Positions 35,270-45,096 of a DNA stretch of 64,000 nucleotides are shown piece after piece. The notes below the pieces were generated by a model. That model saw nothing but the letters and a program-made list of their open reading frames with translations, made no database searches and had not been told where the DNA came from. Positions within the stretch are counted from its first letter, which is position 1; each line of letters begins with the position of its first letter. Source of the stretch: Methylomonas sp. LW13 (GTDB taxonomy: Bacteria; Pseudomonadota; Gammaproteobacteria; Methylococcales; Methylomonadaceae); assembly GCF_016865255.1 (NCBI RefSeq), contig NZ_CP033381.1, positions 2,480,001-2,544,000 on the forward strand, written 5' to 3'. The translations under genes were made by a program, and so were the position numbers.

Positions 35270-36765
35270 TGATCGAAGATCAAATTAAAACGAGCCTCCT
35301 TGAGGTAATACATTTCTTGTTTGAGATCAGCATGCGTCAGGGGCGCTTGTTCCAGCCAATTTTCCGGAAAATCGATTTTTATATCGTGGCGATTAATCGT
35401 GATGCTAAAGTCCGGGCGTTTACTATTACGATTGCGGTGCAGCAAAGCGGCCAGCCGAAATACTACTGCCATGATCGGCGCATGTTGGCGCCAAGGAAAC
35501 GGCAAATCCTCAAAACGGCTTAAATTAAGCTTCTTGCGGTGGCTGCGCACCAACTTAGACAGCAACAGTTGATCTTGTTTGGAAAACCCCGCCAAATCGC
35601 CATTTTCGATAATATAGGCGCTGTGCTTGTGATACTGGCTATGGGCAATCTCAAAGCCGATTTCATGGAGTTCCGCCGCCCATTCCAAAAACTGTAAACT
35701 GGCAGGATTGTCGTTAAAGCAAGGGTGGTCGTCTAATTGCTGAGCGATGTAACGTAAGGTTTCTTTGAGCTGTTGGCTGTGTGATGTGTCGGTGTGGTAA
35801 CGTGCGGCAATGGTCTGGCTAGTCTGCGAACGAACGTCATCGTTGTAAATTCTACCGAGTAAATCCTGCACCAGACCTTCGCGCAATGCGCCATCCGAAA
35901 CCGTCATTTGCTGAATATTCAAGGTCTTGAACGTGGCATAAACAATAGCGACCGCGCCGATAAACACCGGCCGCCGCTCGATACTCAAGGCTGGAAAGCT
36001 GATTTCGTCGATCCGATTCAGTTTTAAGAGGTGGGCGACCAACTGTTCCAAGCCTTCATTGGTGATGTCGTTATTGCTCCAGCCCATGGTTTGTAACACA
36101 TTGCTGACCGCCTTCAGGCTGCCGGAAGCGCCAATGGCTTCCTCCCAGTTTTTGGCATTGAACATATTCTGAAAGGGTTCGAGATGTTGCTCGGCAAACA
36201 GCACTGCCTTACGAAAGGCCTTTTTGGTCAGTTCGCCGTTTTTGAAAAAGTTCTGGCTAACAGTGACGCAGCCCATGTTCAGGCTTTCTTTAGTGTGGGC
36301 AATATCATCCCGGCCGATAATGTACTCTGTGCTACTGCCGCCGATATCCATCACAAAGCGGTTGTTGGCATTGCTGCCCAGGCTGTGGGCCACGCCTTGG
36401 TAAATTAAGCGCGCTTCCTCAATGCCGGAAATGATATGAATCGGATGCCCCAGAGCTTTTTCGGCCTTGTTGATGAATTGTTGCGAGTTTCTGGCGATGC
36501 GTAGCGTATTGGTGCCGACTATGGAGACGCTGTTGGGTGCAAAATCCCGGATGCGGTGACCGAAGCGTTCCAGGCAGGCTAAGGCGCGTTCTTGCGTGAT
36601 CTGGTCGAGATTTTTATGTTGATCCAATCCCGCAGCCAGACGCACCATTTCTTTCAAGCGGTCGATGGTTTGCAATTTGCCGTTGTGCAAGCTGCATATA
36701 ATCATGTGAAAACTGTTGGAACCCAGATCGACGGCAGCAACACTGGTCGGTATTTGATGTGGCAA
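35263..36765 (-). CDS. ppx: Exopolyphosphatase (Ppx/GppA family)
   Basis: A 500-residue phosphatase that releases phosphate from the ends of polyphosphate or hydrolyses pppGpp. The actin-like ATPase motifs are AAVDLGSNSFHMIICSL near residue 10 and FVMDIGGSSTEYIIG near 140, with catalytic glutamate in GIEEARLIYQGVA; the C-terminal HD-like helical domain follows (EWAAELHEIGFEIAHSQYHK). Length fits Ppx (E. coli 513) and GppA (494) alike, so substrate preference is open. It is the first gene of a two-gene unit with the downstream hypothetical membrane protein. Confidence 0.92.
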   Translation of the reverse strand: MPHQIPTSVAAVDLGSNSFHMIICSLHNGKLQTIDRLKEMVRLAAGLDQHKNLDQITQERALACLERFGHRIRDFAPNSVSIVGTNTLRIARNSQQFINKAEKALGHPIHIISGIEEARLIYQGVAHSLGSNANNRFVMDIGGSSTEYIIGRDDIAHTKESLNMGCVTVSQNFFKNGELTKKAFRKAVLFAEQHLEPFQNMFNAKNWEEAIGASGSLKAVSNVLQTMGWSNNDITNEGLEQLVAHLLKLNRIDEISFPALSIERRPVFIGAVAIVYATFKTLNIQQMTVSDGALREGLVQDLLGRIYNDDVRSQTSQTIAARYHTDTSHSQQLKETLRYIAQQLDDHPCFNDNPASLQFLEWAAELHEIGFEIAHSQYHKHSAYIIENGDLAGFSKQDQLLLSKLVRSHRKKLNLSRFEDLPFPWRQHAPIMAVVFRLAALLHRNRNSKRPDFSITINRHDIKIDFPENWLEQAPLTHADLKQEMYYLKEARFNLIFDQC

Positions 36766-36883
36766 GAGTCTAATCCTGTTCAGGCTGCTGAGGAGCGGTG
36801 AATTCTGATAAAATCCGAAAGCTTTATTGGCGCATATTTAAATAGCGCGTCAATTTCTTTGCCCCGGATTATAACATCAGAGC

Positions 36884-37789
36884 ATGACGGCTTTATCCAT
36901 CCAAAACCTAAAAAAGACTTACAACAACGGCTTTGCAGCCTTGAAAGGCGTGGATCTCGAGGTCCAGCGCGGCGATTTTTTCGCGTTGTTGGGTCCTAAT
37001 GGCGCCGGCAAATCGACCTTGATCGGCATCATCAGTTCGCTGGTCAACAAAACCAGCGGATCGGTCAGCATCTTCGGTCACGACTTGGATAAAGACAATG
37101 TCGCCGCCAAAACCTGCATTGGTGTGGTACCGCAGGAAGTTAACTTCAATCAATTTGAAACCAGCATGAGCGTGGTGATGAACCAGGCCGGCTATTACGG
37201 CATTCCACGTAAGCAAGCCTTACAGCGCACCGAACAATGCTTACGGCAAATGGAACTATGGGATAAACGCGACGTAGTTTCCCGACGTTTGTCCGGCGGC
37301 ATGAAGCGGCGCTTGATGATAGCCAGAGCCATGGTGCATTCGCCGCGCTTGTTAATATTGGACGAACCCACCGCCGGCGTGGATATTGAAATCCGCCGCT
37401 CGATGTGGGAAATGATGCAAGACGTGAACAAACAAGGTACCACCATCATTTTAACTACCCATTATCTGGAAGAAGCCGAAAGCCTGTGCCGGAATATCGC
37501 CATCATCAATAACGGACAAATCATCGAGAAATCGGCGATGAGCAGTTTGTTGAGCCGCTTGCACACCGATCATTTTGTATTGGATATATCTCGCCCATTA
37601 ACTCAAGCACCGACAATCGATGGCTGTGAAATTGTGCTGAGTGCCGATACTGTGTTAGACGTCGCTGTGCCGAAAAGTCTCGGTCTAAACCGTTTATTCC
37701 AGGCGCTATCTGAGCAACATATCGAAGTCCTCAGCCTGCGCAACAAGTCCAATCGACTGGAACAATTATTTTTGGATCTGGTGCAATGA
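36884..37789 (+). CDS. ABC transporter ATP-binding protein, YadG type
   Basis: A 301-residue ABC-2 type ATPase. Walker A is LLGPNGAGKSTLIGI (residues 34-48), Q-loop VVPQEVNFNQFE, signature RRLSGGMKRRLMIARAM, Walker B RLLILDEPTAGVDIEIRR, and H-loop ILTTHYLEEAE. It overlaps the permease gene by four bases, giving a two-gene exporter like YadGH of E. coli, whose substrate is also unknown. The C-terminal extension of about 70 residues after the ATPase core is usual for this group. Confidence 0.93.
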   Translation: MTALSIQNLKKTYNNGFAALKGVDLEVQRGDFFALLGPNGAGKSTLIGIISSLVNKTSGSVSIFGHDLDKDNVAAKTCIGVVPQEVNFNQFETSMSVVMNQAGYYGIPRKQALQRTEQCLRQMELWDKRDVVSRRLSGGMKRRLMIARAMVHSPRLLILDEPTAGVDIEIRRSMWEMMQDVNKQGTTIILTTHYLEEAESLCRNIAIINNGQIIEKSAMSSLLSRLHTDHFVLDISRPLTQAPTIDGCEIVLSADTVLDVAVPKSLGLNRLFQALSEQHIEVLSLRNKSNRLEQLFLDLVQ

Positions 37790-38550
37790 ACTACTCAGTC
37801 GCTTTTTTGACGATTTTGCTCAAAGAAATCCGCCGTTTCACTCGGATTTGGCCGCAAACGCTGCTGCCGCCGGCCATTACCACGGCACTGTATTTCCTCA
37901 TCTTCGGCAAATTGATTGGCGACCGCATAGGCCTGGTGCATGGCGTCAGCTACATGGACTACATCGTGCCCGGCATTATTCTGATGTCGGTGATCAGCCA
38001 TTCGTATTCCAATGTGGTGTCTTCGTTTTATTCCACTAAATTCCAGCGCCATATCGAAGAACTCTTGGTGGCACCGGTACCGAATTATGTGATTTTGGCC
38101 GGTTATGTCTGCGGCGGCATCGCGCGCGGGGTGTTGGTTGGCGTGGTGGTGGCGGGGATTTCGATGATGTTTACCCATACTACGATTTTGCATTGGGACA
38201 TCGCCGCTGCGGTGTTTGTGCTGACTGCAACCTTGTTCGCACTGGCCGGCTTCATCAACGCGGTGTTTGCCGATAGTTTTGATGATATTTCCATCATTCC
38301 CAACTTTGTACTGACGCCGTTGAGTTACTTGGGCGGTGTATTTTATTCGGTAGCGATGTTGCCGGGAATATGGCAAAAAATCGCGCAAGCCAATCCGATT
38401 TTATACATGATCAATGCCTTTCGTTACGGCATGATCGGGGTCAGTGATGTCGAGATCGAACTGGCTTTCGCGATGACGGGTGGCTTTATCGTGTTTTTAA
38501 CTGCCCTGAGCTTGCTGTTGTTGCACAAAGGTATCGGTATAAAAAATTAG
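37786..38550 (+). CDS. ABC-2 type transporter permease, YadH type
   Basis: A 254-residue inner-membrane permease with six predicted helices. It opens with TILLKEIRRFTRIWPQTLLP and has the ABC-2 hallmarks YMDYIVPGIILMSVISHSYS and LTPLSYLGGVFYSVAMLPGI. It is paired with the upstream ATPase through an ATGA overlap. Export rather than import is inferred from the ABC-2 family and from the absence of a periplasmic binding protein. The stop codon is 4 bases from the end of the convergent fnr gene. Confidence 0.92.
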   Translation: MNYSVAFLTILLKEIRRFTRIWPQTLLPPAITTALYFLIFGKLIGDRIGLVHGVSYMDYIVPGIILMSVISHSYSNVVSSFYSTKFQRHIEELLVAPVPNYVILAGYVCGGIARGVLVGVVVAGISMMFTHTTILHWDIAAAVFVLTATLFALAGFINAVFADSFDDISIIPNFVLTPLSYLGGVFYSVAMLPGIWQKIAQANPILYMINAFRYGMIGVSDVEIELAFAMTGGFIVFLTALSLLLLHKGIGIKN

Positions 38551-38554
38551 TAGC

Positions 38555-39289
38555 TTATTCCAATGGCACCAACATATTGCGCAAGGCGGTAATATCTTTG
38601 ATTGCGATAAAGCGGTTCTGCACCACGATCAAATTATCGTCCTGGAATTTTTTCAGCAGGCGGCTCACCGTTTCCAAGGCTAAGCCTAAGTGATTGCCGA
38701 TTTCTTGGCGGGTGAGTGACAATTTAAATTCAGATGATGAAAATCCGCGCCGTTTCAACCTTTCAGATAAGCTGATCAGAAAATAAGCCAAACGCTCTTC
38801 CGCCGGTCGTTTGCTCAATACCAGCTGGTTTTTGTCCTCCAGCATTTTCTCGCCGGTATGCCGAAACAATTCGCGCGTCAGGCTGGGCATGTTCTTGAAC
38901 AAATCTTCCATATTGTCGGCCGGTAGGATGCAAAAACTCATGGTTTCCAACGCAATCGCCGCGCAGCCGTGCTTTTCGGCGGAGAGACCGTCGAAGCCCA
39001 GTAGTTCGCCGGGCAACAGAATATTCAATATATGCTCGTTGCCATGGCTATCGTTAGCCACCAACTTGGCGCTACCGGACTTTATTGCCAGAATACCGCG
39101 GAAATTGTCGCCTTCGCGGTAGATAAAGTCGCCGCGTTGCAAGGTTTTACGGGCCTTGACGACTTGGCTGATGTTATTAATTTCGGCTTGCGATAAACCG
39201 CGCGGTAAACAAATATTATCCAGACTGCAATTAACGCAACTGACTTGATTTTTAATCGGCTCAGGGGCTTGAGTTTTCAATGAAAGCAT
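38555..39289 (-). CDS. fnr: FNR-type oxygen-sensing transcription regulator
   Basis: A 244-residue CRP/FNR-family regulator. The N-terminal cysteines VSCVNCSLDNICLPRGL reproduce the C-x2-C-x5-C pattern that binds the oxygen-labile [4Fe-4S] cluster in FNR, and a fourth cysteine sits at MSFCILP where E. coli has Cys122. The cyclic-nucleotide-binding-like beta roll (about 45-155) is followed by the winged helix LTRQEIGNHLGLALETVSRL, which carries the FNR-type ExxSR recognition residues. The start at 39289 (MLSLKTQ) places the cysteines like FNR; the frame from 39340 adds 17 unlikely residues. It would adjust gene expression to low oxygen. Confidence 0.93.
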   Translation of the reverse strand: MLSLKTQAPEPIKNQVSCVNCSLDNICLPRGLSQAEINNISQVVKARKTLQRGDFIYREGDNFRGILAIKSGSAKLVANDSHGNEHILNILLPGELLGFDGLSAEKHGCAAIALETMSFCILPADNMEDLFKNMPSLTRELFRHTGEKMLEDKNQLVLSKRPAEERLAYFLISLSERLKRRGFSSSEFKLSLTRQEIGNHLGLALETVSRLLKKFQDDNLIVVQNRFIAIKDITALRNMLVPLE

Positions 39290-39351
39290 AGTGTTGGGTT
39301 TGATAATTTGCCGCTTCTCAAGGAAGCGGCGACATAGCAACGGATTACCGG

Positions 39352-40356
39352 TTAATCTTGTTGGTGATAGGCAACTATCCGTTCTACTTCGGATTTAGAA
39401 CCTAAAATCAACGGCACTCGTTGGTGAATACTGCTGGGTTTGAGATCTAAAATTCGTTCGCGACCGGTGGAACACAGCCCGCCGGCTTGTTCGATGATAA
39501 ATGCCATAGGGTTGGCCTCATACATCAGTCGTAGTTTGCCGGGCTTGGAAGGATCGCGTAAATCGTGCGGATACAGGAATACCCCGCCGCGCGTGAGGAT
39601 GCGATAGACTTCAGCGACCAGCGAAGCGACCCAACGCATATTGAAATCTTTGCCGCGCGACCCGTCGACGCCGGCGACACATTCGTCAATATAACGCTTC
39701 ACCGGCGGCTCCCAGAAACGTTGGTTGGACATGTTGATGGCAAACTCGCTGCTGTCCTCGGGAATTTTCATATTGCAATGGGTCAGAATGAACTCGCCGA
39801 TATCCTGATCCAGCGTAAAAGCGTTCACACCATTGCCCGTAGTTAGGACCAACATGGTGGAAGGACCGTACAACACAAAACCGGCGCACACTTGTTCGGT
39901 GCCTTTGCGTAAAAAATCCTCGGTTTCCGGCTCAACGCCTTCGCGGCAGCGCAGAATCGAAAAAATGGTGCCCACAGTCAGGTTAATATCGATATTCGAC
40001 GAACCGTCCAAGGGATCGAACAACACCAGGTATTTGCCCTTTGGATATTGTTTGGGGATTTTGATCGGATCGTTGATTTCCTCCGATGCCATGCCGCCCA
40101 GTGAACCGCTCCAGTCCAAAGCCTTGACCATGATGTCGTTGGTAATAATATCCAGCTTTTTTTGCACTTCGCCCTGCACGTTTTCGGATTCAGCACTGCC
40201 CAATACGCCAATTAAAGCGCCGCAATTGACCCGGTGGGAGATCTGTTTGCACGCAGTCACAATGTTATTTAGCAGCAGCGTGAACGTACCGGATGCTTCC
40301 GGTAGCCCGCGCTGCTGCTCGATGATGAACTGGGTCAGGGTAACTTGGTGGGACAT
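39352..40356 (-). CDS. fbp: Class I fructose-1,6-bisphosphatase
   Basis: A 334-residue type I FBPase that converts fructose 1,6-bisphosphate to fructose 6-phosphate in gluconeogenesis and in carbon-fixation or ribulose-monophosphate pathways. The metal and substrate site [20 protein letters not shown] is complete, preceded by [15 protein letters not shown] and followed by [20 protein letters not shown] and [20 protein letters not shown]. Length matches E. coli Fbp (332). It stands alone between fnr and the fliK-like gene on the same strand. Confidence 0.97.
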   Translation of the reverse strand: MSHQVTLTQFIIEQQRGLPEASGTFTLLLNNIVTACKQISHRVNCGALIGVLGSAESENVQGEVQKKLDIITNDIMVKALDWSGSLGGMASEEINDPIKIPKQYPKGKYLVLFDPLDGSSNIDINLTVGTIFSILRCREGVEPETEDFLRKGTEQVCAGFVLYGPSTMLVLTTGNGVNAFTLDQDIGEFILTHCNMKIPEDSSEFAINMSNQRFWEPPVKRYIDECVAGVDGSRGKDFNMRWVASLVAEVYRILTRGGVFLYPHDLRDPSKPGKLRLMYEANPMAFIIEQAGGLCSTGRERILDLKPSSIHQRVPLILGSKSEVERIVAYHQQD

Positions 40357-40495
40357 GCGTTAATTCTCCATAGCGTTGGCTAAAGTAAGAAGTTGTTTCG
40401 GCAGCCACGGCAGTCTAGTGCCTGGCTTGGTGAGTAAGTTGTTTGCCGGTTCGCGGCAGATTTGTTTATCCAATTGCTGTATTCCGGTCCCGGTA

Positions 40496-42001
40496 TCAGA
40501 CTTTTTCGCTCAACAGACTTTGCGGCGGGAGCGTTTGTGGATGGGTTTGCGAGGGTTTCCCTTGTTGAACATCCATAAATCCGGGTATTAATCCTTTTTG
40601 TTCGAACTGTTGTCTTAAATAGTCCAGACGCGCATTGATTTTGTCCACGGTGCTGGTGGACTCGCTCCAGAAACGGGTGTTAATACTGCCGTCGTAACAG
40701 GAGACCTTGCAGTGTATTGTAGCAAGTTCGGGAGGGGTAATGGTAATGCTCACTACCCAGTTCTTTTGGCCGTTCTCACTGTTGGCTTGTTTGTCTTGTT
40801 CCACTATCAGCTGCAATGTTTCCGGCTCGGCTTTGTTGAAGAACGGTAATTCCAGCATCCAAACCTGTTTTGGCGAATCGTCCCTGGGCAGCGAATTGAG
40901 TTGATCCAAGGTCAATTTGGCCAGATTGCCCTGGGCCTTTTGCAAGGTTTCTTTCAGTAGTTCGCTTGCTGTCTGCTGAGCCGCATTTTCATCCTTAGGC
41001 ACAGCCAGCTCCAAGCCCAACTGCGCAATCAGCTTGCTCAGTTTTAATTTAAAATCGTCTGGCAACACGAATGACGCGGGTTTTGCCTCTGCCTCGACCA
41101 AATTGCGTTCCATAAACAAGCCGGATTGTGCGATGGCTTGCTTGAGAGTGGCCGGTTCGAACAGCTTGGTTTTGTCCGGAATATGCTGCAATATTTCGTG
41201 GGCCAGTTGCTTGAGTAATTGGCCTACGGCTTTATCGCTTTCGGCAGGCTTTATCAGAGGCGCCAGTTGCGCCAGAAATTGTTGCGGCGGCACTTGAACG
41301 GGCAATAACTGCTTGAACACCGTCGCTATCTGTTCGTCAATAGAGGGTGCCGGTAACGATGCGCTCAGCACTGGGCGCTCACCGCTCTTGAGAATTTGTA
41401 AATCTATGCGGCTACCGACGGTTAGCGTGGACTTAGCCGCCGGATCGCTCCATTGCAGTTGTTTGCTATCCAATACTGCTCGGCTTTCGCCGCCAGGCAA
41501 CGCTGTGCTTTGGGTTTGCTTGGCATCACTCGGCTCCGGCGTCAGTTGCACCGTTAGCGTATGTTTGCCGATATTCAAAATTTGCGCCTGTACATGGTCA
41601 CCGGGGTTTAATGTGGCTAGCGGGTTGCTGGCTAGAGGTGCTGTTGCAGGCGCTGGAGTGGTCGGGGAGGGCAGTAATTTGAGTAGTTGTGCTTCGGGCG
41701 GCGCTGAGTTTGAGGTATTGGGCGTTTGCGATGGTGGCGGGGCGATAATTTTTAGCTCCGGGGTCGGCAAAAGTTTCACCACTTGCAACTGCAAGGTCTG
41801 GCCGGGTGGCAAAGCCAATGCTTGTTGGCTCTGCAAAGTCATGGTTTTATCGGCGACGCTGACAGTCAGCGTGTTCAGCATGACTTGATTGGTAATGATT
41901 TTGGCGTCTAACACTTGATTCAATTTAAGCTCGGCAAGCGGCGCGCTCGACTTGTTCAAAGCCATCACAAGTTTCGCATCTAAAGGCAGCTTTATATCCA
42001 T
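40496..42001 (-). CDS. FliK-like flagellar hook-length control protein
   Basis: A 501-residue protein with a low-complexity Pro/Ala/Gln/Leu-rich N-terminal two thirds and a C-terminal Flg_hook (FliK C-terminal) domain, about residues 380-485. That domain contains WMLELPFFNKAEPETLQLIV, VVSITITPPELATIHCKVSC and RLDYLRQQFEQKGLIPGFMD. FliK sets hook length and switches export specificity. No other flagellar gene is in the window, so it could be a stand-alone FliK-domain protein with another role. The start at 42001 (MDIKLPL) has AGGA six bases upstream; a start at 42022 would add seven residues. Confidence 0.8.
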   Translation of the reverse strand: MDIKLPLDAKLVMALNKSSAPLAELKLNQVLDAKIITNQVMLNTLTVSVADKTMTLQSQQALALPPGQTLQLQVVKLLPTPELKIIAPPPSQTPNTSNSAPPEAQLLKLLPSPTTPAPATAPLASNPLATLNPGDHVQAQILNIGKHTLTVQLTPEPSDAKQTQSTALPGGESRAVLDSKQLQWSDPAAKSTLTVGSRIDLQILKSGERPVLSASLPAPSIDEQIATVFKQLLPVQVPPQQFLAQLAPLIKPAESDKAVGQLLKQLAHEILQHIPDKTKLFEPATLKQAIAQSGLFMERNLVEAEAKPASFVLPDDFKLKLSKLIAQLGLELAVPKDENAAQQTASELLKETLQKAQGNLAKLTLDQLNSLPRDDSPKQVWMLELPFFNKAEPETLQLIVEQDKQANSENGQKNWVVSITITPPELATIHCKVSCYDGSINTRFWSESTSTVDKINARLDYLRQQFEQKGLIPGFMDVQQGKPSQTHPQTLPPQSLLSEKV

Positions 42002-42235
42002 GACATCCTCACCTCGCCGCAACCGGGATTTACGCTTGTTCCGCGCAATGTTCGCGGTGTGGCTAGAGTACTATAAAAAACTCACCCTTACGATTCGCTG
42101 TGGTAAGCGTTTTGGCAAACTTTTTCGGTGTTCGCCCATAAAAACCTGATGCCACCGCTCAGGTAAGCATACATGTATCAGAAAATAAGCCATGTGTTAG
42201 GCCAGAGTCTGTAAATACTTTTATTTTTAAAGAAC

Positions 42236-42265
42236 TTGACAAGCCACTTGCGCGCACTCTAGGCT
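42236..42265 (+). promoter_or_regulatory. Candidate promoter of the periplasmic beta-propeller gene
   Basis: TTGACA (42236-42241) with an 18-base spacer to TAGGCT (42260-42265), 30 bases before the start codon. The -35 is consensus, the -10 is poor. A strong GGGGGAG ribosome binding site stands at 42282-42288. Confidence 0.38.
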
Positions 42266-42294
42266 CAGTTGACATTCAACTGGGGGAGTGAGCC

Positions 42295-44229
42295 ATGAAA
42301 ACGCTGCAATTGGGTTTTATCTTTACGGTTTTTTGGGTTAATGCCGCGCTGGCGGTTAGCGTGACGCAACGCGCCGGCAATAATTTTCGTACCGCGGCCA
42401 ATAATCAAGAGTTCACGCTGAATAAAACTAACGTGAATACCGAGCAATTCGGGCTGCTGCGCACTTACGATTTCAACGCCAAAGTCGAAACCCAGCCCTT
42501 GGTGATTGAAAAGGGCGCCGGCGCCGATGATTTAGTGATCATCACCACCATGAAGAATGACGTCATCGGCATTAACGCCCGTACCAACGAAACCGTCTAT
42601 AAAGTTAAACTCGGCCCGGAAATCAGCTCGCAAGACATGGATATGTGGAAACACACGCCCACCTGGGGTATTTCCGCCACGCCGATAATTGACCCTGCCA
42701 CCAACACACTGTTTGTCGCTTCCTGGCAAAAGAAGAACAACGACAGCCGGTTCCGCGATTACTGGGTGTATGCCTTAAATCCGCTGAACGGCAGCCAAAA
42801 AAGTAAACCGGTGCGTATCTTCGGCAAGTCGCAGGAAGGCAACGGCTGCTGGTTTAACGACGCCGGCGCGACATATAAGCAAAATAATCAAACCAAGCAA
42901 TATGTCTATCCCAAACTACGGGCCGGACTGGCGTTGACAGAGAACAACGGTTTGGTCATGGCATTCGCCGCCAATGGTGAATCGCTGATGGGCGGCCGGA
43001 AAAATCCGCATGGTTTCGTAGTGGCTTACGACACTAGGGCCTTGCTCGGCCAAGCCGGTTTTTCCAAACAAGCGGCGATATTTTGCGCCACCTCATTCAA
43101 TTCCTGGGGCGCCGGCATCTGGCATGCCGGCGGTGCGCCGGTCACCGAAGACGACATGATTTATGTCGCCACCTCCAACGGCACTTCAAATAACGGCGAT
43201 GTCGATCTGGCCGAAAGCATGATCAAACTCCGTTTCAAACCCAGCGTCGGTGGTGCGCGGCCCGAACTGGAAAAGGTGGATTTTTACAAAGCGTTTTTGG
43301 ATGAGCGCGTTGCCGGCGACAAGTGTTTATGGAGCGACAATAACTCCGAAGTGTCCTGCGGCAGGGCACAAGCGCATGCCGCCGGCGCAGACTGGGATTT
43401 CGGTGCGGCCGGGCCGATGCTGGTGCCGGGTTCCCGGCTGCTGTTGCAAGGCACCAAAGACGGCATCATTTATTCCTTGGATAAACTGAATTTGGGCCGG
43501 AACGACCGCTTTAATCAATTGATGTCCAAACCGCCGTTGGTGGCCACCTACTTTGCGGGCGGTGTTCAGGAAAACTGGGACCGGGCTCAGCATCTGAATC
43601 GTAGCCTACCGTGCCCGGCATCCGGACATAGCGATCACGGCTGGTTCGTGCCATGCGGCGACCCGGAAAACAACAAAATGCACCACATCCATTCACTGGC
43701 CTTGGCGCAACGCGATCAGAGCGGCGGCATCGTCTATGTTTGGGGCGAAAACTCGCGTTTAAAAACCTATAACTTTTCCACCGTAGACGGTAATTTGCCG
43801 ACCTTCCGCGCCGAAGCTGATGACCTGGCCTCGGTGGGTGTCGAATCGCCTGGCGGTATGCCCGGCGGCTTGTTGATGGTATCAGGCAAACCGTCCACAA
43901 CTAATAATTTTGCGCACGCCATCGATTTCGATTCGGCCGTCGTTTGGGCGGTATTTTCCAAATTCGGCGATGCCAATAAGGAGTTCGCCGAAGGTCAGCT
44001 GATTGCTTACGATGCGACCACGATAGAGCCGGGCAACAAGTTGAAACGCTTATTTCGCACCGGCGACGACAATAACGGCGGCTTAGGCAAGATGTCGCGG
44101 ATGATTCCGCCGGTGGTGGCGAATGGCCGGGTGTATGTGATGATTTATCGGGTCGGTACCTCAGACTGCACCGTGCCGGACAATCAATTACCGGTTTGCA
44201 GTCAGTTGAAGGTGTACGGCTTGAAGTAA
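42295..44229 (+). CDS. Secreted beta-propeller (PQQ-like) protein
   Basis: A 644-residue exported protein with a clear signal peptide (hydrophobic residues 4-18, cleavage near ALAVSV). The rest resembles a PQQ-like beta-propeller: repeated blades such as DPATNTLFVASWQKK, DDMIYVATSNGTSNNG and LLLQGTKDGIIYSLDK have the strand-turn-strand rhythm of the family. No ligands typical of PQQ alcohol dehydrogenases and no haem CxxCH motif were found, so enzymatic activity should not be assumed. Several cysteines (GNGCWF, DKCLWSDN, VSCGRAQ) could form disulphides in the periplasm. It is monocistronic. Confidence 0.7.
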   Translation: MKTLQLGFIFTVFWVNAALAVSVTQRAGNNFRTAANNQEFTLNKTNVNTEQFGLLRTYDFNAKVETQPLVIEKGAGADDLVIITTMKNDVIGINARTNETVYKVKLGPEISSQDMDMWKHTPTWGISATPIIDPATNTLFVASWQKKNNDSRFRDYWVYALNPLNGSQKSKPVRIFGKSQEGNGCWFNDAGATYKQNNQTKQYVYPKLRAGLALTENNGLVMAFAANGESLMGGRKNPHGFVVAYDTRALLGQAGFSKQAAIFCATSFNSWGAGIWHAGGAPVTEDDMIYVATSNGTSNNGDVDLAESMIKLRFKPSVGGARPELEKVDFYKAFLDERVAGDKCLWSDNNSEVSCGRAQAHAAGADWDFGAAGPMLVPGSRLLLQGTKDGIIYSLDKLNLGRNDRFNQLMSKPPLVATYFAGGVQENWDRAQHLNRSLPCPASGHSDHGWFVPCGDPENNKMHHIHSLALAQRDQSGGIVYVWGENSRLKTYNFSTVDGNLPTFRAEADDLASVGVESPGGMPGGLLMVSGKPSTTNNFAHAIDFDSAVVWAVFSKFGDANKEFAEGQLIAYDATTIEPGNKLKRLFRTGDDNNGGLGKMSRMIPPVVANGRVYVMIYRVGTSDCTVPDNQLPVCSQLKVYGLK

Positions 44230-44508
44230 TAATGGGGACGATTTTTTCAGCGACTCAAGCACATTTCGGCATCATCTTCACCGAAATAGGGTGTTTGCAG
44301 ACGCAGCGGTAAAATTTGGTATTGACGGCATCGTAGATCAAGCTGCGATGCCGGACTATTAACCCGCAGTTATCTGTCGCGGGTATTCCTTTCGGGCTGA
44401 GCGCTTCGAAGCCGAGGCTTGTGTATCATTCGACAGGCCCAGTACTCTCGAGGGCCGGGTAATAAATAATGACCTGATGTATAGCTGCCGCGACCGCTCT
44501 GCAAGTCG

Positions 44509-45096
44509 TCATTTGTTGAACAACTCCGCCATTGATATGACGTTCTTGGCCATTTCACCGATGGCGATGTTGCGGTCCATCGCCAGTTTGCGCAAGGCGT
44601 GATAGGCCTGGTCTTCCGTGTAACCTTGCGACTTGATTAAAATCGCTTTGGCACGATCTACTAGCTTGCGATCTTCCAATTGAGTCTTGGTCTTTTTTAA
44701 TTCTTCTTTTAAAGCATGTTGTTCTTTGAAACGCGCTATGGCGATGTCGATGATGGCCTTGATGCGTTTCGGATCCAAGCCGTCGACTATATAAGCACTG
44801 ACCCCGGCTTTGATGACCTTGTTGATGGTCTCGGTTTGCTGATCTTCGGCGAAAATGACGACCGGCAGCGAACAGTTATGATTGATGTCAACGATGGTGC
44901 GCAAGACGGCCTCGTTAGGGGCGTACAAATTCAAAACCACCACGTCGGGGTTCAGGGTCTGGACAATTTGCATCATGTCCAGTTCTTTAAGTTTCAAGGT
45001 TACCACCTCACAGCCGTGCTGGCGCAAGCTGGTTTCCAGCAAGGGTTCGCTGTCGAATTCATCGACGACCAAGACATTAAGCGCTGCCATGTTCAA
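44509..45096 (-). CDS. nasT: ANTAR-domain response regulator NasT
   Basis: A 195-residue regulator of the AmiR/NasT type. Residues 5-120 form a pseudo-receiver (LNVLVVDEFDSEPLLETSL; GVSAYIVDGLDPKRIKAIID). A coiled-coil helix leads to a C-terminal ANTAR RNA-binding domain with DRAKAILIKSQGYTEDQAYH and ALRKLAMDRNIAIGEMAKNV. ANTAR proteins bind paired hexaloop hairpins in leader RNA and prevent termination. Such a hairpin-terminator combination lies ahead of nirB at 46838-46894, so this gene very likely controls nirBD. It overlaps the end of the nitrate transporter gene by four bases. The usual partner NasS (the nitrate/nitrite-binding inhibitor) is not in the window. Confidence 0.93.
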   Translation of the reverse strand: MNMAALNVLVVDEFDSEPLLETSLRQHGCEVVTLKLKELDMMQIVQTLNPDVVVLNLYAPNEAVLRTIVDINHNCSLPVVIFAEDQQTETINKVIKAGVSAYIVDGLDPKRIKAIIDIAIARFKEQHALKEELKKTKTQLEDRKLVDRAKAILIKSQGYTEDQAYHALRKLAMDRNIAIGEMAKNVISMAELFNK

